Source of the DNA: Cryobacterium sp. PH31-L1
Lineage (GTDB): Bacteria; Actinomycetota; Actinomycetes; Actinomycetales; Microbacteriaceae
Length of the DNA: 64,000 bases
NCBI RefSeq assembly: GCF_030063145.1
Contig: NZ_JASISM010000006.1
Span: 62,001-126,000, forward strand
Direction: 5' to 3'
The notes under the pieces were generated by a model. The model did not search any database and had not been told where the DNA came from. It worked only from the letters and a program-made list of their open reading frames with translations. Below, piece after piece: positions 53,001 through 61,292 of this stretch; position 1 is the first letter of the stretch, and each line of letters begins with the position of its first letter. A program made the translations under genes and the position numbers.

Positions 53001-53244
53001 GGATATTGAACTGGCCGGGTCCCGCCTGGTCATCGTCTCGTCCGGCACGGTCAAACAGAATTACCGCAATCCCACCCAGCCCGCCTTCACGCCGGAGCAG
53101 CTCGATGCTTTCCGCGAGCGGGTCGGTGCCGACGCGACGGGAATGGGTGGCGCCACTTTCATCGCCGAGATCACCTCGCACTGCCTCGACCCGCGGTCCC
53201 ACGGGTCCTGCCGAATCCACGTCATCAAGCAGGTCAGCTCATGA
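50038..53244 (+). CDS. adnA: AdnA-like helicase-nuclease subunit
   Basis: 1068 residues. AdnAB resects double-strand breaks in actinobacteria in place of RecBCD or AddAB. The N-terminal UvrD-type motor has Walker A GAPGSGKT at 26-33, followed by PTRAGATALRDRL, and a Walker B variant VLDDAQE near 236 instead of DEYQD. Motif V/VI regions are degenerate. A PD-(D/E)XK nuclease domain occupies the C-terminus: GTIDRVE, then VDLKTGKGD near 949 and QLGAYQLA. Start GTG may be leaderless. It overlaps adnB by four bases (ATGA). Confidence 0.93.
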   Translation: MTNPDLDAAQQAVLDLPDGVSAAVIGAPGSGKTMTLVELVADRVLNRGYSPSEVLVLVPTRAGATALRDRLALRLGVPTNGPLARSANSVAFQIVRSAVAQAGGAAPTLLTGGEQDQIIAEILQGHLDDGSGPAWPATLGADVRRLRGFRTELRDLMMRAVEYGVTPGQLERFGLGRPEWVAAAEFIRGYEEAKDQARPGQYDSTELARYAAAIVAGSEAGRAGVATLGSLAGLRLIVLDDAQEVTQATLTLLAQFQARGVAIVAVGDPDISTGSFHGAHPDALGSLGAYLRPGLPAESGRVAAPIVLESVYRHGAGIRSVVQQITSRIGAAAAGTQRRAGSVEAAGVDLNRTAAAAEAPADQSVHTVVASSPADQLALIARLLRERHVIDDIPWSRMAVIVRTGSLIPSISKGLAALEVPTQISTASSALRDEYAVRAFILALEVTLGRKPLTPEAATDLLRGPLGGLDPITLRRLRAALRQQELATDSAEPRSADDLLVAALLDPDLLLTIDNRTARRAAGCGASLRQARIEYDAGATIEELLWGLWQRSGLEREWKEQCTGAGIVADEANHNLDAVVALFSAAQRYVERTPSAPPVLFLEHLVDTDVPEDTLAPRALGAAVIVSTPSGTIGRDFDIVVLAGVQANVWPDLRIRGSLLGAGDLALVASGQGDTGLAGTAARTQVLHDELRMFAQAASRTTTELLVTAVSNEENEPSVFLRLLPAPEPDLGVDDLARYPLSLRGLAGRLRRDLTRAIRSSARTDTETATRAADAAATLARLASENVPGAAPDQWYGLTDPSTVRPLNDPEAGDDPVRVSPSRMAAFETCPLHWLIGQVGGGSSNTAANLGTIIHKVMEDATDRRPEALWQGVEARWNELDFDADWQSRVQKVAARELTDRLASYLLDFERGGGELLSAEGTFKLEVSGAVLSGTIDRVERQADGRAVIVDLKTGKGDATSDVGVAEHPQLGAYQLAFQDGVIEGVSGDIELAGSRLVIVSSGTVKQNYRNPTQPAFTPEQLDAFRERVGADATGMGGATFIAEITSHCLDPRSHGSCRIHVIKQVSS

Positions 53245-56200
53245 GTCTCAGCACGACGATCACGACAATTTCGGCCCTCGACATCGCCGCGCAGCTCGAA
53301 CTGCCGCCGCCCACCAGCGAACAGCAGGCGGTGATCGAGGCGCCACTCACTCCCACCCTGGTGGTCGCCGGGGCTGGCAGTGGCAAGACCGAGACCATGG
53401 CCAACCGGGTGCTCTGGCTGCTCGCGAACGGCCACGCCCGTCCCGACCAGATTCTCGGGCTCACCTTCACGCGGAAGGCAGCCGGCGAACTGGGCGAGCG
53501 CATCAACCGCCGCATCACCGAGCTCGACCGAGCTGGCCTCATGCCGATGATCGCCGGTTCCGATGACGCTGATGACCCCAGCGCAGCCGCGGGTTCCGAC
53601 TTGTTCAACACCCCGAACGTCTCCACCTACAACTCCTTCGCCAGTCGTCTGTTCACCGACAATGCTCTGCTGCTCGGCCGGGAACCGGAGTCGGTTCTGC
53701 TGAGCGAAACGAGCGCCTGGCTGCTTGCCCGGCGGGTCGTCATCGAGCACGGCGACGGCCGGCTGGTGCCGTTCGGCAAGAGCCTCGATCAGGTCACCGA
53801 CGCCGTGCTGCAGCTCAGTCGTGCCCTCGCCGAGAACCCGCCAGCCTGGCACGACGGCTCCCCGGGAGCGCCGCACGACCTCGCCGCTCTGGCCCAGAGT
53901 TTCGCCTACCTCCCCGATCTGCCCTACGGCAACCCGCGCAAGAAGAAGCCCTACGATTCGGCGGTCGAATCCCTGGCCGCAGTCGCACCGCTGCCGGTGC
54001 TCGCTGAACTCGCCGCCCACTACAGCAGCGAGAAGCGACGCCTCGGCCTGATCGAGTTCTCAGACCAGGTGGCCCTCGCACTTCAGGTCTGCCAAAAGGT
54101 CGATGCGGTCGTCGATCGCTACCGCGACCAGTACCGGGTGGTGCTGCTCGATGAATACCAGGACACCTCGGTGTTACAGACCGAACTGCTGCATACCCTG
54201 TTTCGTGACCACCCGGTCATGGCCGTCGGCGACCCGCACCAGTCCATTTACGGATGGCGTGGCGCCAGTTCCGCAAACCTGCTCGGCTTCGCGCATGATT
54301 TCAGCCCGGCAGCATCCGCCCCGACCATGTCGCTGTCGTTCACCTGGCGGAATCCTGCCCGCGTTCTGGATGCCGCCAACCTTCTCGTCGCCCCGCTCAG
54401 TGAAGCGCTGCGGGCCAAGCCGGGCAGAATCCAAGTCGAAACGCTCAAGGTGCCGGCCGGCACCAAGACAGGCGGCGTCGCCGCGGTCATGGCGCAAACC
54501 ATCGCGGAGGAGGCTGGCGCCGTCGCCAATTGGTTCGCCGCCCGGCTGGTCGGCGACCACGGCCCCGCCGACTACAGCGGTGCCATGCTGTTTCGTGCCC
54601 GCCGCGAGATGGATTACTTCGCCGAGGTACTGCGAGCACACGGCGTGCGCGCCCACGTGCTCGGCCTCGGCGGGTTGCTCTCGACCCCGGAGGTCGCCGA
54701 CGTCGTGAGCGTGCTGCGCGTGGTGCACGACCCTGCGGCCGGCAGCGAACTGGTACGCCTACTCAGCGGCGCCCGCTACCGGGTCGGCGCCCGCGACCTC
54801 GCGGCGCTCGCCGACGTGGCGCGCTGGCTGGCCGGACATGACTGGGCGCAGCAGGCCATCTCGGCCGATCTGCGGGGCAAGCTGCGGGCATCCGTCGCCG
54901 GCGACGAGGGCAGTTCCCTCGTCGACGCGCTCGATTTTCTCGGCACTGCGCCTGACTCCCACGGCCAGTTCGACGGGTTCAGCGAGCTGGGGCGCGCCCG
55001 CGTGCAATCGGCCGGGCGGCAGCTGGCCTGGGTGCGATCTCGCGCCGGCCTGCCGCTGCTCGATTTTGTGCGCCTGATCGAGCAGGAATTTCGGCTGGAC
55101 ATCGAACTGACCGCGAACGAGGCCAACGATCTCGGACTGGCCAACCTGTACTCCTTCCACGACACGGTTGCCGCCTTCCTCGACAGTGACGAGCAGGGCA
55201 CCCTGGCCAGTTTTCTGCGCTGGCTGAAGCGCGCGGAGCTGCAGGACGACCTCGGCCCGCGCGCCGAACTCTCCGAACAGGGCACCGTGCAGCTGCTCAC
55301 GATTCACGGCGCCAAGGGCCTGGAATGGGACTTCGTGGCTATCCCAAACCTGAACGAGAAGAGCCTCCCCGCGGCTGCTCGCGACACGAGCGGTTGGCTG
55401 CGTTTCGGCGAACTGCCCTACGGTCTTCGCGGCGACCGCTCCGAACTGCCCGAACTTGAGATCATCGGCCACGAGACCCAGCTCGACTACGAGCTGGCCT
55501 TCCAGACCTACAAGGCCGAGCTGGCGACACGGCACGACGACGAAGAACGCCGGCTCATCTACGTGGCCACCACCCGCGCCAAACGGGAGTTGCTGCTGAC
55601 CGGCTCGTACTGGGGCCCCGGATCGACCATGCGGCGGCCCAGCCGCTACCTGACCGAACTCGCCGAGGCCGGTCTCATCCGCGCCATCCCTGACGCGAGC
55701 GACGAGGTCATCAAGCCGGAGTCTGCAGAGGACGGCACCGAACTGTGGCCGTTCGACCCGCTAGGCACCCGTCGCGCGCTCGTTGAAGCCGCAGCGACCC
55801 GCGTGTCGGGCAGCCAAGCGGATGCCCCCACTCGCTGGTCCCACGCGGTCACCCTGCTGCTCGAGGAGCGCGCCCTGCGGCTGGCCGGTGGCGCGGCGGC
55901 CCCCGTACCCACCCGCATTCCGGCCTCCCGGTTCAAGGATTACGTCGACGACCCGGCCGGAGTCGCCGCCGAGCTGCGGCGCCCGATGCCGCAGCGTCCC
56001 TATCGGGCCACGCGGCTGGGAACCCTGTTTCACTCCTGGGTGGAGAGGCGCGCCGGCGGTGCCACCGGCACCGACCGAGTCGATGCCGCACTGAACGAAC
56101 TGGACTTCGGCATCGATGACGACGATGGCGGTACCGGCACGCTGAGTGACCTCGGCGTGCCCGAGCAGGAGCAGTTCGCGGTACTGCAGGCCACCTTCGA

Positions 56201-56615
56201 ACGGTCCGAATGGGCCGATCGGGCGCCCGTGGACGTCGAGATTGAAATTCACCACGTACTCGGCGGCCAGGTTTTCGTCTGCAAACTCGACGCCGTCTAC
56301 CAAACGCCGACCGGGTTTCAGGTGGTCGACTGGAAAACCGGGCGTGCGCCGAAGAACGCCACCGACCTCGAACTCAAGCAGACCCAGCTCGCGCTCTACC
56401 GGCTGGCCTACGCTCGTTGGAAGGGGATCGATCCGAGCATTGTCGACGCGGTGTTCTACTTCGTCGCCGACGATACCGTCATAGCCCCGGAGCGGCTCTA
56501 CTCCGAGGCAGACCTTCTCGCCGCCTGGTCTGGGGCGATGACCCCGGTGCTCGACGAATCGTCCTCGGAGTCGTCGTCGGATTCGGAATCGATGGTCAGT
56601 CCCGAGAAGTTGTAG
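53241..56615 (+). CDS. adnB: AdnB-like helicase-nuclease subunit
   Basis: 1124 residues, partner of AdnA. The UvrD-type motor is complete: Walker A GAGSGKTE near 43-51, LTFTRKAAGEL, Walker B LLDEYQDTS near 301, GDPHQSIYGWRG, HGAKGLEWDFV and YVATTRAKREL. The C-terminal PD-(D/E)XK nuclease has KLDAVYQ and VVDWKTGRAPK near 1028, then QLALYRLAYA. The last residues are an acidic/serine run (DESSSESSSDSES). The last 118 bases overlap the 3' end of the convergent phosphotransferase gene. Confidence 0.95.
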   Translation: MSLSTTITTISALDIAAQLELPPPTSEQQAVIEAPLTPTLVVAGAGSGKTETMANRVLWLLANGHARPDQILGLTFTRKAAGELGERINRRITELDRAGLMPMIAGSDDADDPSAAAGSDLFNTPNVSTYNSFASRLFTDNALLLGREPESVLLSETSAWLLARRVVIEHGDGRLVPFGKSLDQVTDAVLQLSRALAENPPAWHDGSPGAPHDLAALAQSFAYLPDLPYGNPRKKKPYDSAVESLAAVAPLPVLAELAAHYSSEKRRLGLIEFSDQVALALQVCQKVDAVVDRYRDQYRVVLLDEYQDTSVLQTELLHTLFRDHPVMAVGDPHQSIYGWRGASSANLLGFAHDFSPAASAPTMSLSFTWRNPARVLDAANLLVAPLSEALRAKPGRIQVETLKVPAGTKTGGVAAVMAQTIAEEAGAVANWFAARLVGDHGPADYSGAMLFRARREMDYFAEVLRAHGVRAHVLGLGGLLSTPEVADVVSVLRVVHDPAAGSELVRLLSGARYRVGARDLAALADVARWLAGHDWAQQAISADLRGKLRASVAGDEGSSLVDALDFLGTAPDSHGQFDGFSELGRARVQSAGRQLAWVRSRAGLPLLDFVRLIEQEFRLDIELTANEANDLGLANLYSFHDTVAAFLDSDEQGTLASFLRWLKRAELQDDLGPRAELSEQGTVQLLTIHGAKGLEWDFVAIPNLNEKSLPAAARDTSGWLRFGELPYGLRGDRSELPELEIIGHETQLDYELAFQTYKAELATRHDDEERRLIYVATTRAKRELLLTGSYWGPGSTMRRPSRYLTELAEAGLIRAIPDASDEVIKPESAEDGTELWPFDPLGTRRALVEAAATRVSGSQADAPTRWSHAVTLLLEERALRLAGGAAAPVPTRIPASRFKDYVDDPAGVAAELRRPMPQRPYRATRLGTLFHSWVERRAGGATGTDRVDAALNELDFGIDDDDGGTGTLSDLGVPEQEQFAVLQATFERSEWADRAPVDVEIEIHHVLGGQVFVCKLDAVYQTPTGFQVVDWKTGRAPKNATDLELKQTQLALYRLAYARWKGIDPSIVDAVFYFVADDTVIAPERLYSEADLLAAWSGAMTPVLDESSSESSSDSESMVSPEKL

Positions 56616-57646
56616 CTGTCGGTGTGCATCGCTGCGTGCTGGTCGTAATCCCGGGCGGCGCGCGGCATGTGGTCGAGCATGGTCTCCACGTCGTCGACGG
56701 TCATGATCGGGCCGGTTTCGGGGGAGAGCGGCTGCTGGGTGTGGCTGTGCACCGTGTCGACGAGCCCGTCGAGCATGGCGACGGCGTCATCGACGATGGA
56801 CTGGTCGTGGCTGCTGGCGCCGTGCAGCAGCCAGCGGGCCAGCTCGAGCTCGGCGTAGAGCATGGCGCGCTGGGTTATGTGGGTATCGCTGCCCTGGCGT
56901 GCGTTCGAGTAGGCGTCGATCGCCAGTTCGGCAGCATCACCGCGCGCGGCAAGCAACCAGTTCAGGTCGCGGGCCGGGTCGCCGACGGCCAGGCCGGACC
57001 AGCCGAGAATGCCCGACACGGCGTCGTCGGTGATCAGAATGGAATCGGCCGACATCGACCCGTGAACCACGGCCGGTGCGAATTGCCACAGCGCATCATC
57101 GTCGGTGGCCTGTTCCCAGCGGCGCAGCAGTGCGGCGGGCAGGTAGCCGGTGTTGGCGGCGCGGTCGATCAGGTCTATCGCATCCTTGCGGCACTGTTCG
57201 GCGCTCTGCTGGGGAAGCCCGGCGGTGCCGATGAAAGCGCTCGGCAGCGAGTGGATCGCGGCGATGGCCCGCCCGATCGATCCGGAGACACCCTCGTGCC
57301 CGGTGAGGGCATCCGCATCGAAACTGTCACCGGCCAGAAGCTCGTAGACGACCGCGCGGGTGCCTTGAATCGGCGTCTGGCCGACATATTCCGGCACGTC
57401 GAACGGCAGCCGGCTGCGGTTGCCAGTGGTGAGCGCGCGCAGCGCCACGAGGTCGGCGGACTGCTCCGTTTCGGCCGACTGACTGGTGGGAACGCGAATG
57501 ATCAGCGCCCGCCCGTCTTTGTCGATGACGAGCGCCGAGTCGAACAGTCCGTGCGCGCCGGCACTGTGCTTACGGGCGTAGGCCACGTCGAGCCCCGGAA
57601 CAGCGGAGGTGGCTAACGCGGCTAGAGTGAGTTGAGTTCTGGCCAT
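56498..57646 (-). CDS. Phosphotransferase (kinase-like fold, APH family)
   Basis: 382 residues from the ATG at 57646. It resembles the aminoglycoside/macrolide phosphotransferase family: the catalytic-loop equivalent is VVHGSMSADSIL (usually HGDLHPGN, so Asp is replaced by Ser), followed by GILGWSGLAVGDPARDL where the metal-binding Asp is usually in IDW. These changes suggest weakened or altered catalysis. It need not confer resistance. The C-terminus is acidic/serine-rich and encoded opposite the adnB end. Similar genes follow adnB in other actinobacteria, so the linkage may be functional. Confidence 0.82.
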   Translation of the reverse strand: MARTQLTLAALATSAVPGLDVAYARKHSAGAHGLFDSALVIDKDGRALIIRVPTSQSAETEQSADLVALRALTTGNRSRLPFDVPEYVGQTPIQGTRAVVYELLAGDSFDADALTGHEGVSGSIGRAIAAIHSLPSAFIGTAGLPQQSAEQCRKDAIDLIDRAANTGYLPAALLRRWEQATDDDALWQFAPAVVHGSMSADSILITDDAVSGILGWSGLAVGDPARDLNWLLAARGDAAELAIDAYSNARQGSDTHITQRAMLYAELELARWLLHGASSHDQSIVDDAVAMLDGLVDTVHSHTQQPLSPETGPIMTVDDVETMLDHMPRAARDYDQHAAMHTDSYNFSGLTIDSESDDDSEDDSSSTGVIAPDQAARRSASE

Positions 57647-57732
57647 GCCTACTAGGTTAGATCGAATTACGCACCTGCTGGTTATTCGCCACGCCTCCAC
57701 ACCCACGTTCTCGCAGAGCTCGGAGATTCACC

Positions 57733-58704
57733 ATGTCGTTCACTTTCACGACGCGGTTGCCGCTGTCTCGGCACGCGGTCGACCGCGATCACCTCAGCCG
57801 CGGCATTCCCGGCCTGTTCGACCAGCTCTGGGCTGATGCCACCACCCGCGTTCTGCCCGTCTGGAACGGCAAAATTCTGCTCGCGCCGACGGACCACACT
57901 GACGCCGTTCACCTCGCCCTGCTGCCGCCGACGAGCGTGGACAACGGTGGTGTGCGCGTCTACCTGGGTCGGTCGCTCTCGACCGACCTGCCCGAAGCTT
58001 TCGGGACCCAAATCGTCGCCGTGCAACTCGATGACGCCGCCGCTGTCGGCCTCGAGTCCGATTCGACGCGTTGGGTGAGCCTGCGCACAGTTGCGACCGT
58101 GCTGGATGATCGTGACGCTGGTCTTTTCACCGAGGCCCTCGGCCTGCTCAACTGGCACGCTTCGCACGCCCATTGCCCGCGCTGTGGCGCTGCAACTTTG
58201 GTCGAAGAGGGCGGTTGGGTGCGTCGCTGCCCGGTCGACAACAGCCAGGTTTTTCCGCGCACGGACCCCGCCGTGATCGTGCTCATCACCGACGCCGACG
58301 ATCGCATTCTGCTCGGCTCCAACGCTATGTGGGAGAACAACCGATATTCGTTGCTCGCCGGTTTCGTCGAACCCGGTGAGGCTCTGGAATCGGCCGTGAT
58401 CCGCGAAATGTTCGAAGAATCCGGCCTCCGGGTCACCGACCCGGCCTATGTCGGCTCGCAGCCGTGGCCGTTTCCGGCCTCGGTCATGTGCGGGTTCACC
58501 GCCCGGCTCGCCGACGACCAGCCGGCCCACGACCTGCTGCCTGACGGCGCCGAGATTCTGGCGCTGCGCTGGTTCAGCCGGCAGGAACTGCACGACGCAG
58601 GCGAGTGGATGCTGCTTCCCGGCCCGTCCTCGATCGCGCACGCCATGATCGAGCGCTGGCTCGGCGCGCCGCTGCCGGCCGCGACGGAACTGATCCGCCC
58701 GTGA
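57733..58704 (+). CDS. nudC: NAD(H) pyrophosphatase NudC (Nudix)
   Basis: 323 residues. An N-terminal NUDIX-like domain is followed by a zinc ribbon (HCPRCGAATLVEEGG...RRCP; the third ligand Cys is in RRCP and only three cysteines are clear) and a Nudix box GFVEPGEALESAVIREMFEE with the REXXEE core near 211-230. It hydrolyses NADH and can remove NAD caps from RNA. A GGAG site precedes the ATG. Its TGA overlaps the next gene's GTG. Confidence 0.93.
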   Translation: MSFTFTTRLPLSRHAVDRDHLSRGIPGLFDQLWADATTRVLPVWNGKILLAPTDHTDAVHLALLPPTSVDNGGVRVYLGRSLSTDLPEAFGTQIVAVQLDDAAAVGLESDSTRWVSLRTVATVLDDRDAGLFTEALGLLNWHASHAHCPRCGAATLVEEGGWVRRCPVDNSQVFPRTDPAVIVLITDADDRILLGSNAMWENNRYSLLAGFVEPGEALESAVIREMFEESGLRVTDPAYVGSQPWPFPASVMCGFTARLADDQPAHDLLPDGAEILALRWFSRQELHDAGEWMLLPGPSSIAHAMIERWLGAPLPAATELIRP

Positions 58705-60416
58705 CGGTGACCGCCGATTCGTTACTGAACGGTCTCGACGAGCAGCAGCGGATCGCCGCCGAGGCGCTGATCGGCCCGGTCTGCATGCTGGCCGGCGCCG
58801 GAACCGGTAAGACCCGCGCCATCACACACCGCATCGCCCTCGGCGTGCTGACCGGTGCCTATGCTCCCAACCGGGTCATGGCGCTCACCTTCACGAGCCG
58901 CTCGGCCGCCGAACTGCGCGGTCGCCTGCGACAGCTCGGTGCCGGGGGAGTGGCAGCGCGCACCTTTCACGCCGCCGCGCTGTCCCAGCTGAACTACTTC
59001 TGGCCGCACGTCGTCGGCGGGCAGGCACCGCGCATCCTCGACGGCAAGGGGCGCATCCTCGGCCACGCCGCCGAAGCCCTGCACCTTAAAATTGACACCG
59101 CTACTCTGCGTGACCTCGCCGCCGAGGTGGAATGGCGCAAGACCAGCGGCCTGAGCATCGAGCAGTACGCGGCCGGCATCGCCAGACGCAGCCTGCCCGG
59201 TCGGCTCGATGTGGACCAGGTGGTCGCCCTGCAGCAGACCTACGAGAAGCTCAAAGACGATCGCAAACAGATCGACTTCGAAGACGTGCTGCTCGCCATG
59301 GCCGGAATGATCGAGGCCGAACCGTCGGTGGCACTGCAGGTGCGCGAACAGTACCGATTCTTCGTCGTCGACGAATACCAGGACGTCTCCCCGCTTCAGC
59401 ACGACCTGCTCGCACTCTGGCTCGGGGACCGCCGCGACCTCTGCGTCGTCGGCGACGCCAGCCAGACCATCTACTCCTTCGCGGGCGCCCGCAGCGACTA
59501 CCTGCTCGACTTTCCCAAACACTACGAAGACGCCACGGTGGTGCGGCTCGAGCAGAACTACCGGTCGACGGCGCCGATCGTGGCCACCGCCAATCAGCTG
59601 ATGCGCGGCCGTTCCGGCGCGCTCACCCTGCACGCCGCACAGTCCGACACCGGTCCCGATCCGTCGGTGCGCGGCTATGCCTCCGATATGGCCGAGGCGC
59701 GCGGCGTCGCCGAGCAGATTCTGCAACTCATCGACACCGGCACCAAACCCGAAGACGTGGCCGTACTGTTCCGGGTCAACGTGCAGGCCGCGCTGCTCGA
59801 AACGGCGCTGACCGAGGTGGGCGTGAGCTACCAGATTCGCGGGGCCAAACGGTTCTTCGACCTGCCAGAGGTGAAGCAGGCGGTGATGAGCCTGCGCGCG
59901 GCATCCGTTTCAATCATCGGCGAACCACTGTTCAAATCGGTCAGCGACGTGCTACGGTCGCTCGGCTGGAGCCAGACGGCGCCGGAAACCCGCGGTGCGG
60001 TACAGGCTAGGTGGGAATCGCTCAATGCCCTCATGGGGCTGGTCGACCAGGCCCCCCCGGGCACCACCTTTCGCCAGTTCACCGACGAGCTGATGGAACG
60101 CCAGGCCGGCCAGCACGAACCCACCGTATCGGCCGTGACGCTCGCCACGATGCACTCGGCCAAGGGCCTCGAGTGGGACAACGTATTCGTGGTCGGGCTC
60201 AGCGAAGGTCTCGTGCCGATCAGCTACGCCAGCACCTTCGATCAGATCGACGAGGAACGTCGGCTGCTCTACGTCGGCATCACGCGGGCCCGCCGCCGAC
60301 TCGCGCTCAGCTGGTCGTCCTCTGGGGTGCAGGCTCGCGCGCCTCGGGAACGGTCCCGTTTTCTGCAAGAGCTTGGCAGCCGCACCGCTCGTGCAGCCGG
60401 TGCTCGCTCGGCGTGA
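58701..60416 (+). CDS. uvrD2: UvrD2-type ATP-dependent DNA helicase
   Basis: SF1A helicase, 571 residues from the GTG that overlaps the nudC stop (GTGA). Motifs: Walker A GAGTGKTR at 32-39, TFTSRSAAELRGRL, VVDEYQDVSPLQ near 220, GDASQTIYSFAGA, RLEQNYRST, MHSAKGLEWDNVFV and YVGITRARRRL. Mycobacterial UvrD2 carries an HRDC domain and a C-terminal tetracysteine segment; here the chain ends right after motif VI, so both are absent. Its last 110 bases overlap the convergent next gene. Confidence 0.93.
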   Translation: MTVTADSLLNGLDEQQRIAAEALIGPVCMLAGAGTGKTRAITHRIALGVLTGAYAPNRVMALTFTSRSAAELRGRLRQLGAGGVAARTFHAAALSQLNYFWPHVVGGQAPRILDGKGRILGHAAEALHLKIDTATLRDLAAEVEWRKTSGLSIEQYAAGIARRSLPGRLDVDQVVALQQTYEKLKDDRKQIDFEDVLLAMAGMIEAEPSVALQVREQYRFFVVDEYQDVSPLQHDLLALWLGDRRDLCVVGDASQTIYSFAGARSDYLLDFPKHYEDATVVRLEQNYRSTAPIVATANQLMRGRSGALTLHAAQSDTGPDPSVRGYASDMAEARGVAEQILQLIDTGTKPEDVAVLFRVNVQAALLETALTEVGVSYQIRGAKRFFDLPEVKQAVMSLRAASVSIIGEPLFKSVSDVLRSLGWSQTAPETRGAVQARWESLNALMGLVDQAPPGTTFRQFTDELMERQAGQHEPTVSAVTLATMHSAKGLEWDNVFVVGLSEGLVPISYASTFDQIDEERRLLYVGITRARRRLALSWSSSGVQARAPRERSRFLQELGSRTARAAGARSA

Positions 60417-61152
60417 CGGAGCCGGTGACGGCGTCGATGCTCAACGACCGGGCGAACACCACTGACCGCCCCGTCTCCAGGCGATCCTGCACGAGCCCGG
60501 CCACTCGGGCGGCCACCTCAAAACTCAGCCTGGGCGTTTCACTCGGAGCCTGCCGCGGGGCCAGCTGGCAGGCCATCGCCGGCCACGCCGGATCGTTGTC
60601 GACGTGTGCCAGTTCCAGGCAGGTCAGGCAGGGCCCCTGGCCCGGTTCGACCAACGGCCCGACCCGCGCCGCACTGTCGCTGAACACCACCGGAAGGTGC
60701 GGAATGTCACGGCGCAGCCAGTGTCCGTGACGTTCCGGTGAGAACACGTACTGCCCGACCAGCACGGCCAGGTCGGGTTCATCGCCGGGCAGCGGATCCT
60801 CGATGCCGAGGTTGGCCAGCAGGGTACGCACGCGCAAAGCGGTCGGCCCGACACCGTCGACGAGCACAGTGCGGGGCAGCGGCGTGACCTTGGGTTCTGC
60901 ATCGTCCGGCACGTACAGCAGCGCCGGTTCGAGCAGTTCAAGCAGGTGCGTCACCTCCGCAGCGGATGCCCCGGCGAGGGTTCCCAGCAGCATCGCACCC
61001 GATCGATGCACCCCCGCAGTGAGGGCTGACAGCACGGCTTCATGGGCGAGGGTGAGCCCACCGATCGTGACGATGGCCTGGTCGACACCGAGTTGGACGC
61101 AATCCGGTGTGCGCCAGACCAGTGGGTATCGAGGGTTCAGTCGGAGGGCCAT
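60307..61152 (-). CDS. ThiF/cyclodehydratase-like protein with zinc-binding cysteines
   Basis: 281 residues from the ATG at 61152. The middle resembles the E1/ThiF-like and azoline cyclodehydratase (TOMM) family: PRTVLVDGVGPTALRVRTLL, DLAVLVGQYV, HLPVVFSDSAARVGPLV and GQGPCLTCLELAHVD near 170. CLTC and a later CGC (about 256-258) form a probable zinc site. No ATP-binding GGGG-type loop is intact and no peptide precursor or partner enzyme is nearby. Such genes flank uvrD2 in many actinobacteria, so a housekeeping role is as likely as natural product synthesis. Confidence 0.72.
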   Translation of the reverse strand: MALRLNPRYPLVWRTPDCVQLGVDQAIVTIGGLTLAHEAVLSALTAGVHRSGAMLLGTLAGASAAEVTHLLELLEPALLYVPDDAEPKVTPLPRTVLVDGVGPTALRVRTLLANLGIEDPLPGDEPDLAVLVGQYVFSPERHGHWLRRDIPHLPVVFSDSAARVGPLVEPGQGPCLTCLELAHVDNDPAWPAMACQLAPRQAPSETPRLSFEVAARVAGLVQDRLETGRSVVFARSLSIDAVTGSVTPSEHRLHERCGCQALAENGTVPEAREPAPQRTTS

Positions 61153-61208
61153 GCCGACATGATGACGCACCTGGCCAGAACGCGAAGAAGTTATCCACAG
61201 GCACACCA

Positions 61209-61269
61209 GAGGTGCGGGCGCGACCACGCTCGAACATTGGGATTCGAACGTGTCCGCAGCCCGCACCTC
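61209..61269. terminator. Two-part hairpin downstream of adhP
   Basis: GAGGTGCGGGC (61209-61219) pairs exactly with GCCCGCACCTC (61259-61269). An inner stem of 8 of 9 bases (ACGCTCGAA with TTCGAACGT) lies inside. It follows the adhP stop on the minus strand and precedes the next gene. Confidence 0.6.
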
Positions 61270-61292
61270 AGTGCAGATCGTGGTGGGGCAAT

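Noticed and set aside
58605..58700. Upstream extension of uvrD2
   Set aside because: It lies inside nudC; the GTG overlapping the nudC stop precedes the helicase N-terminus directly.
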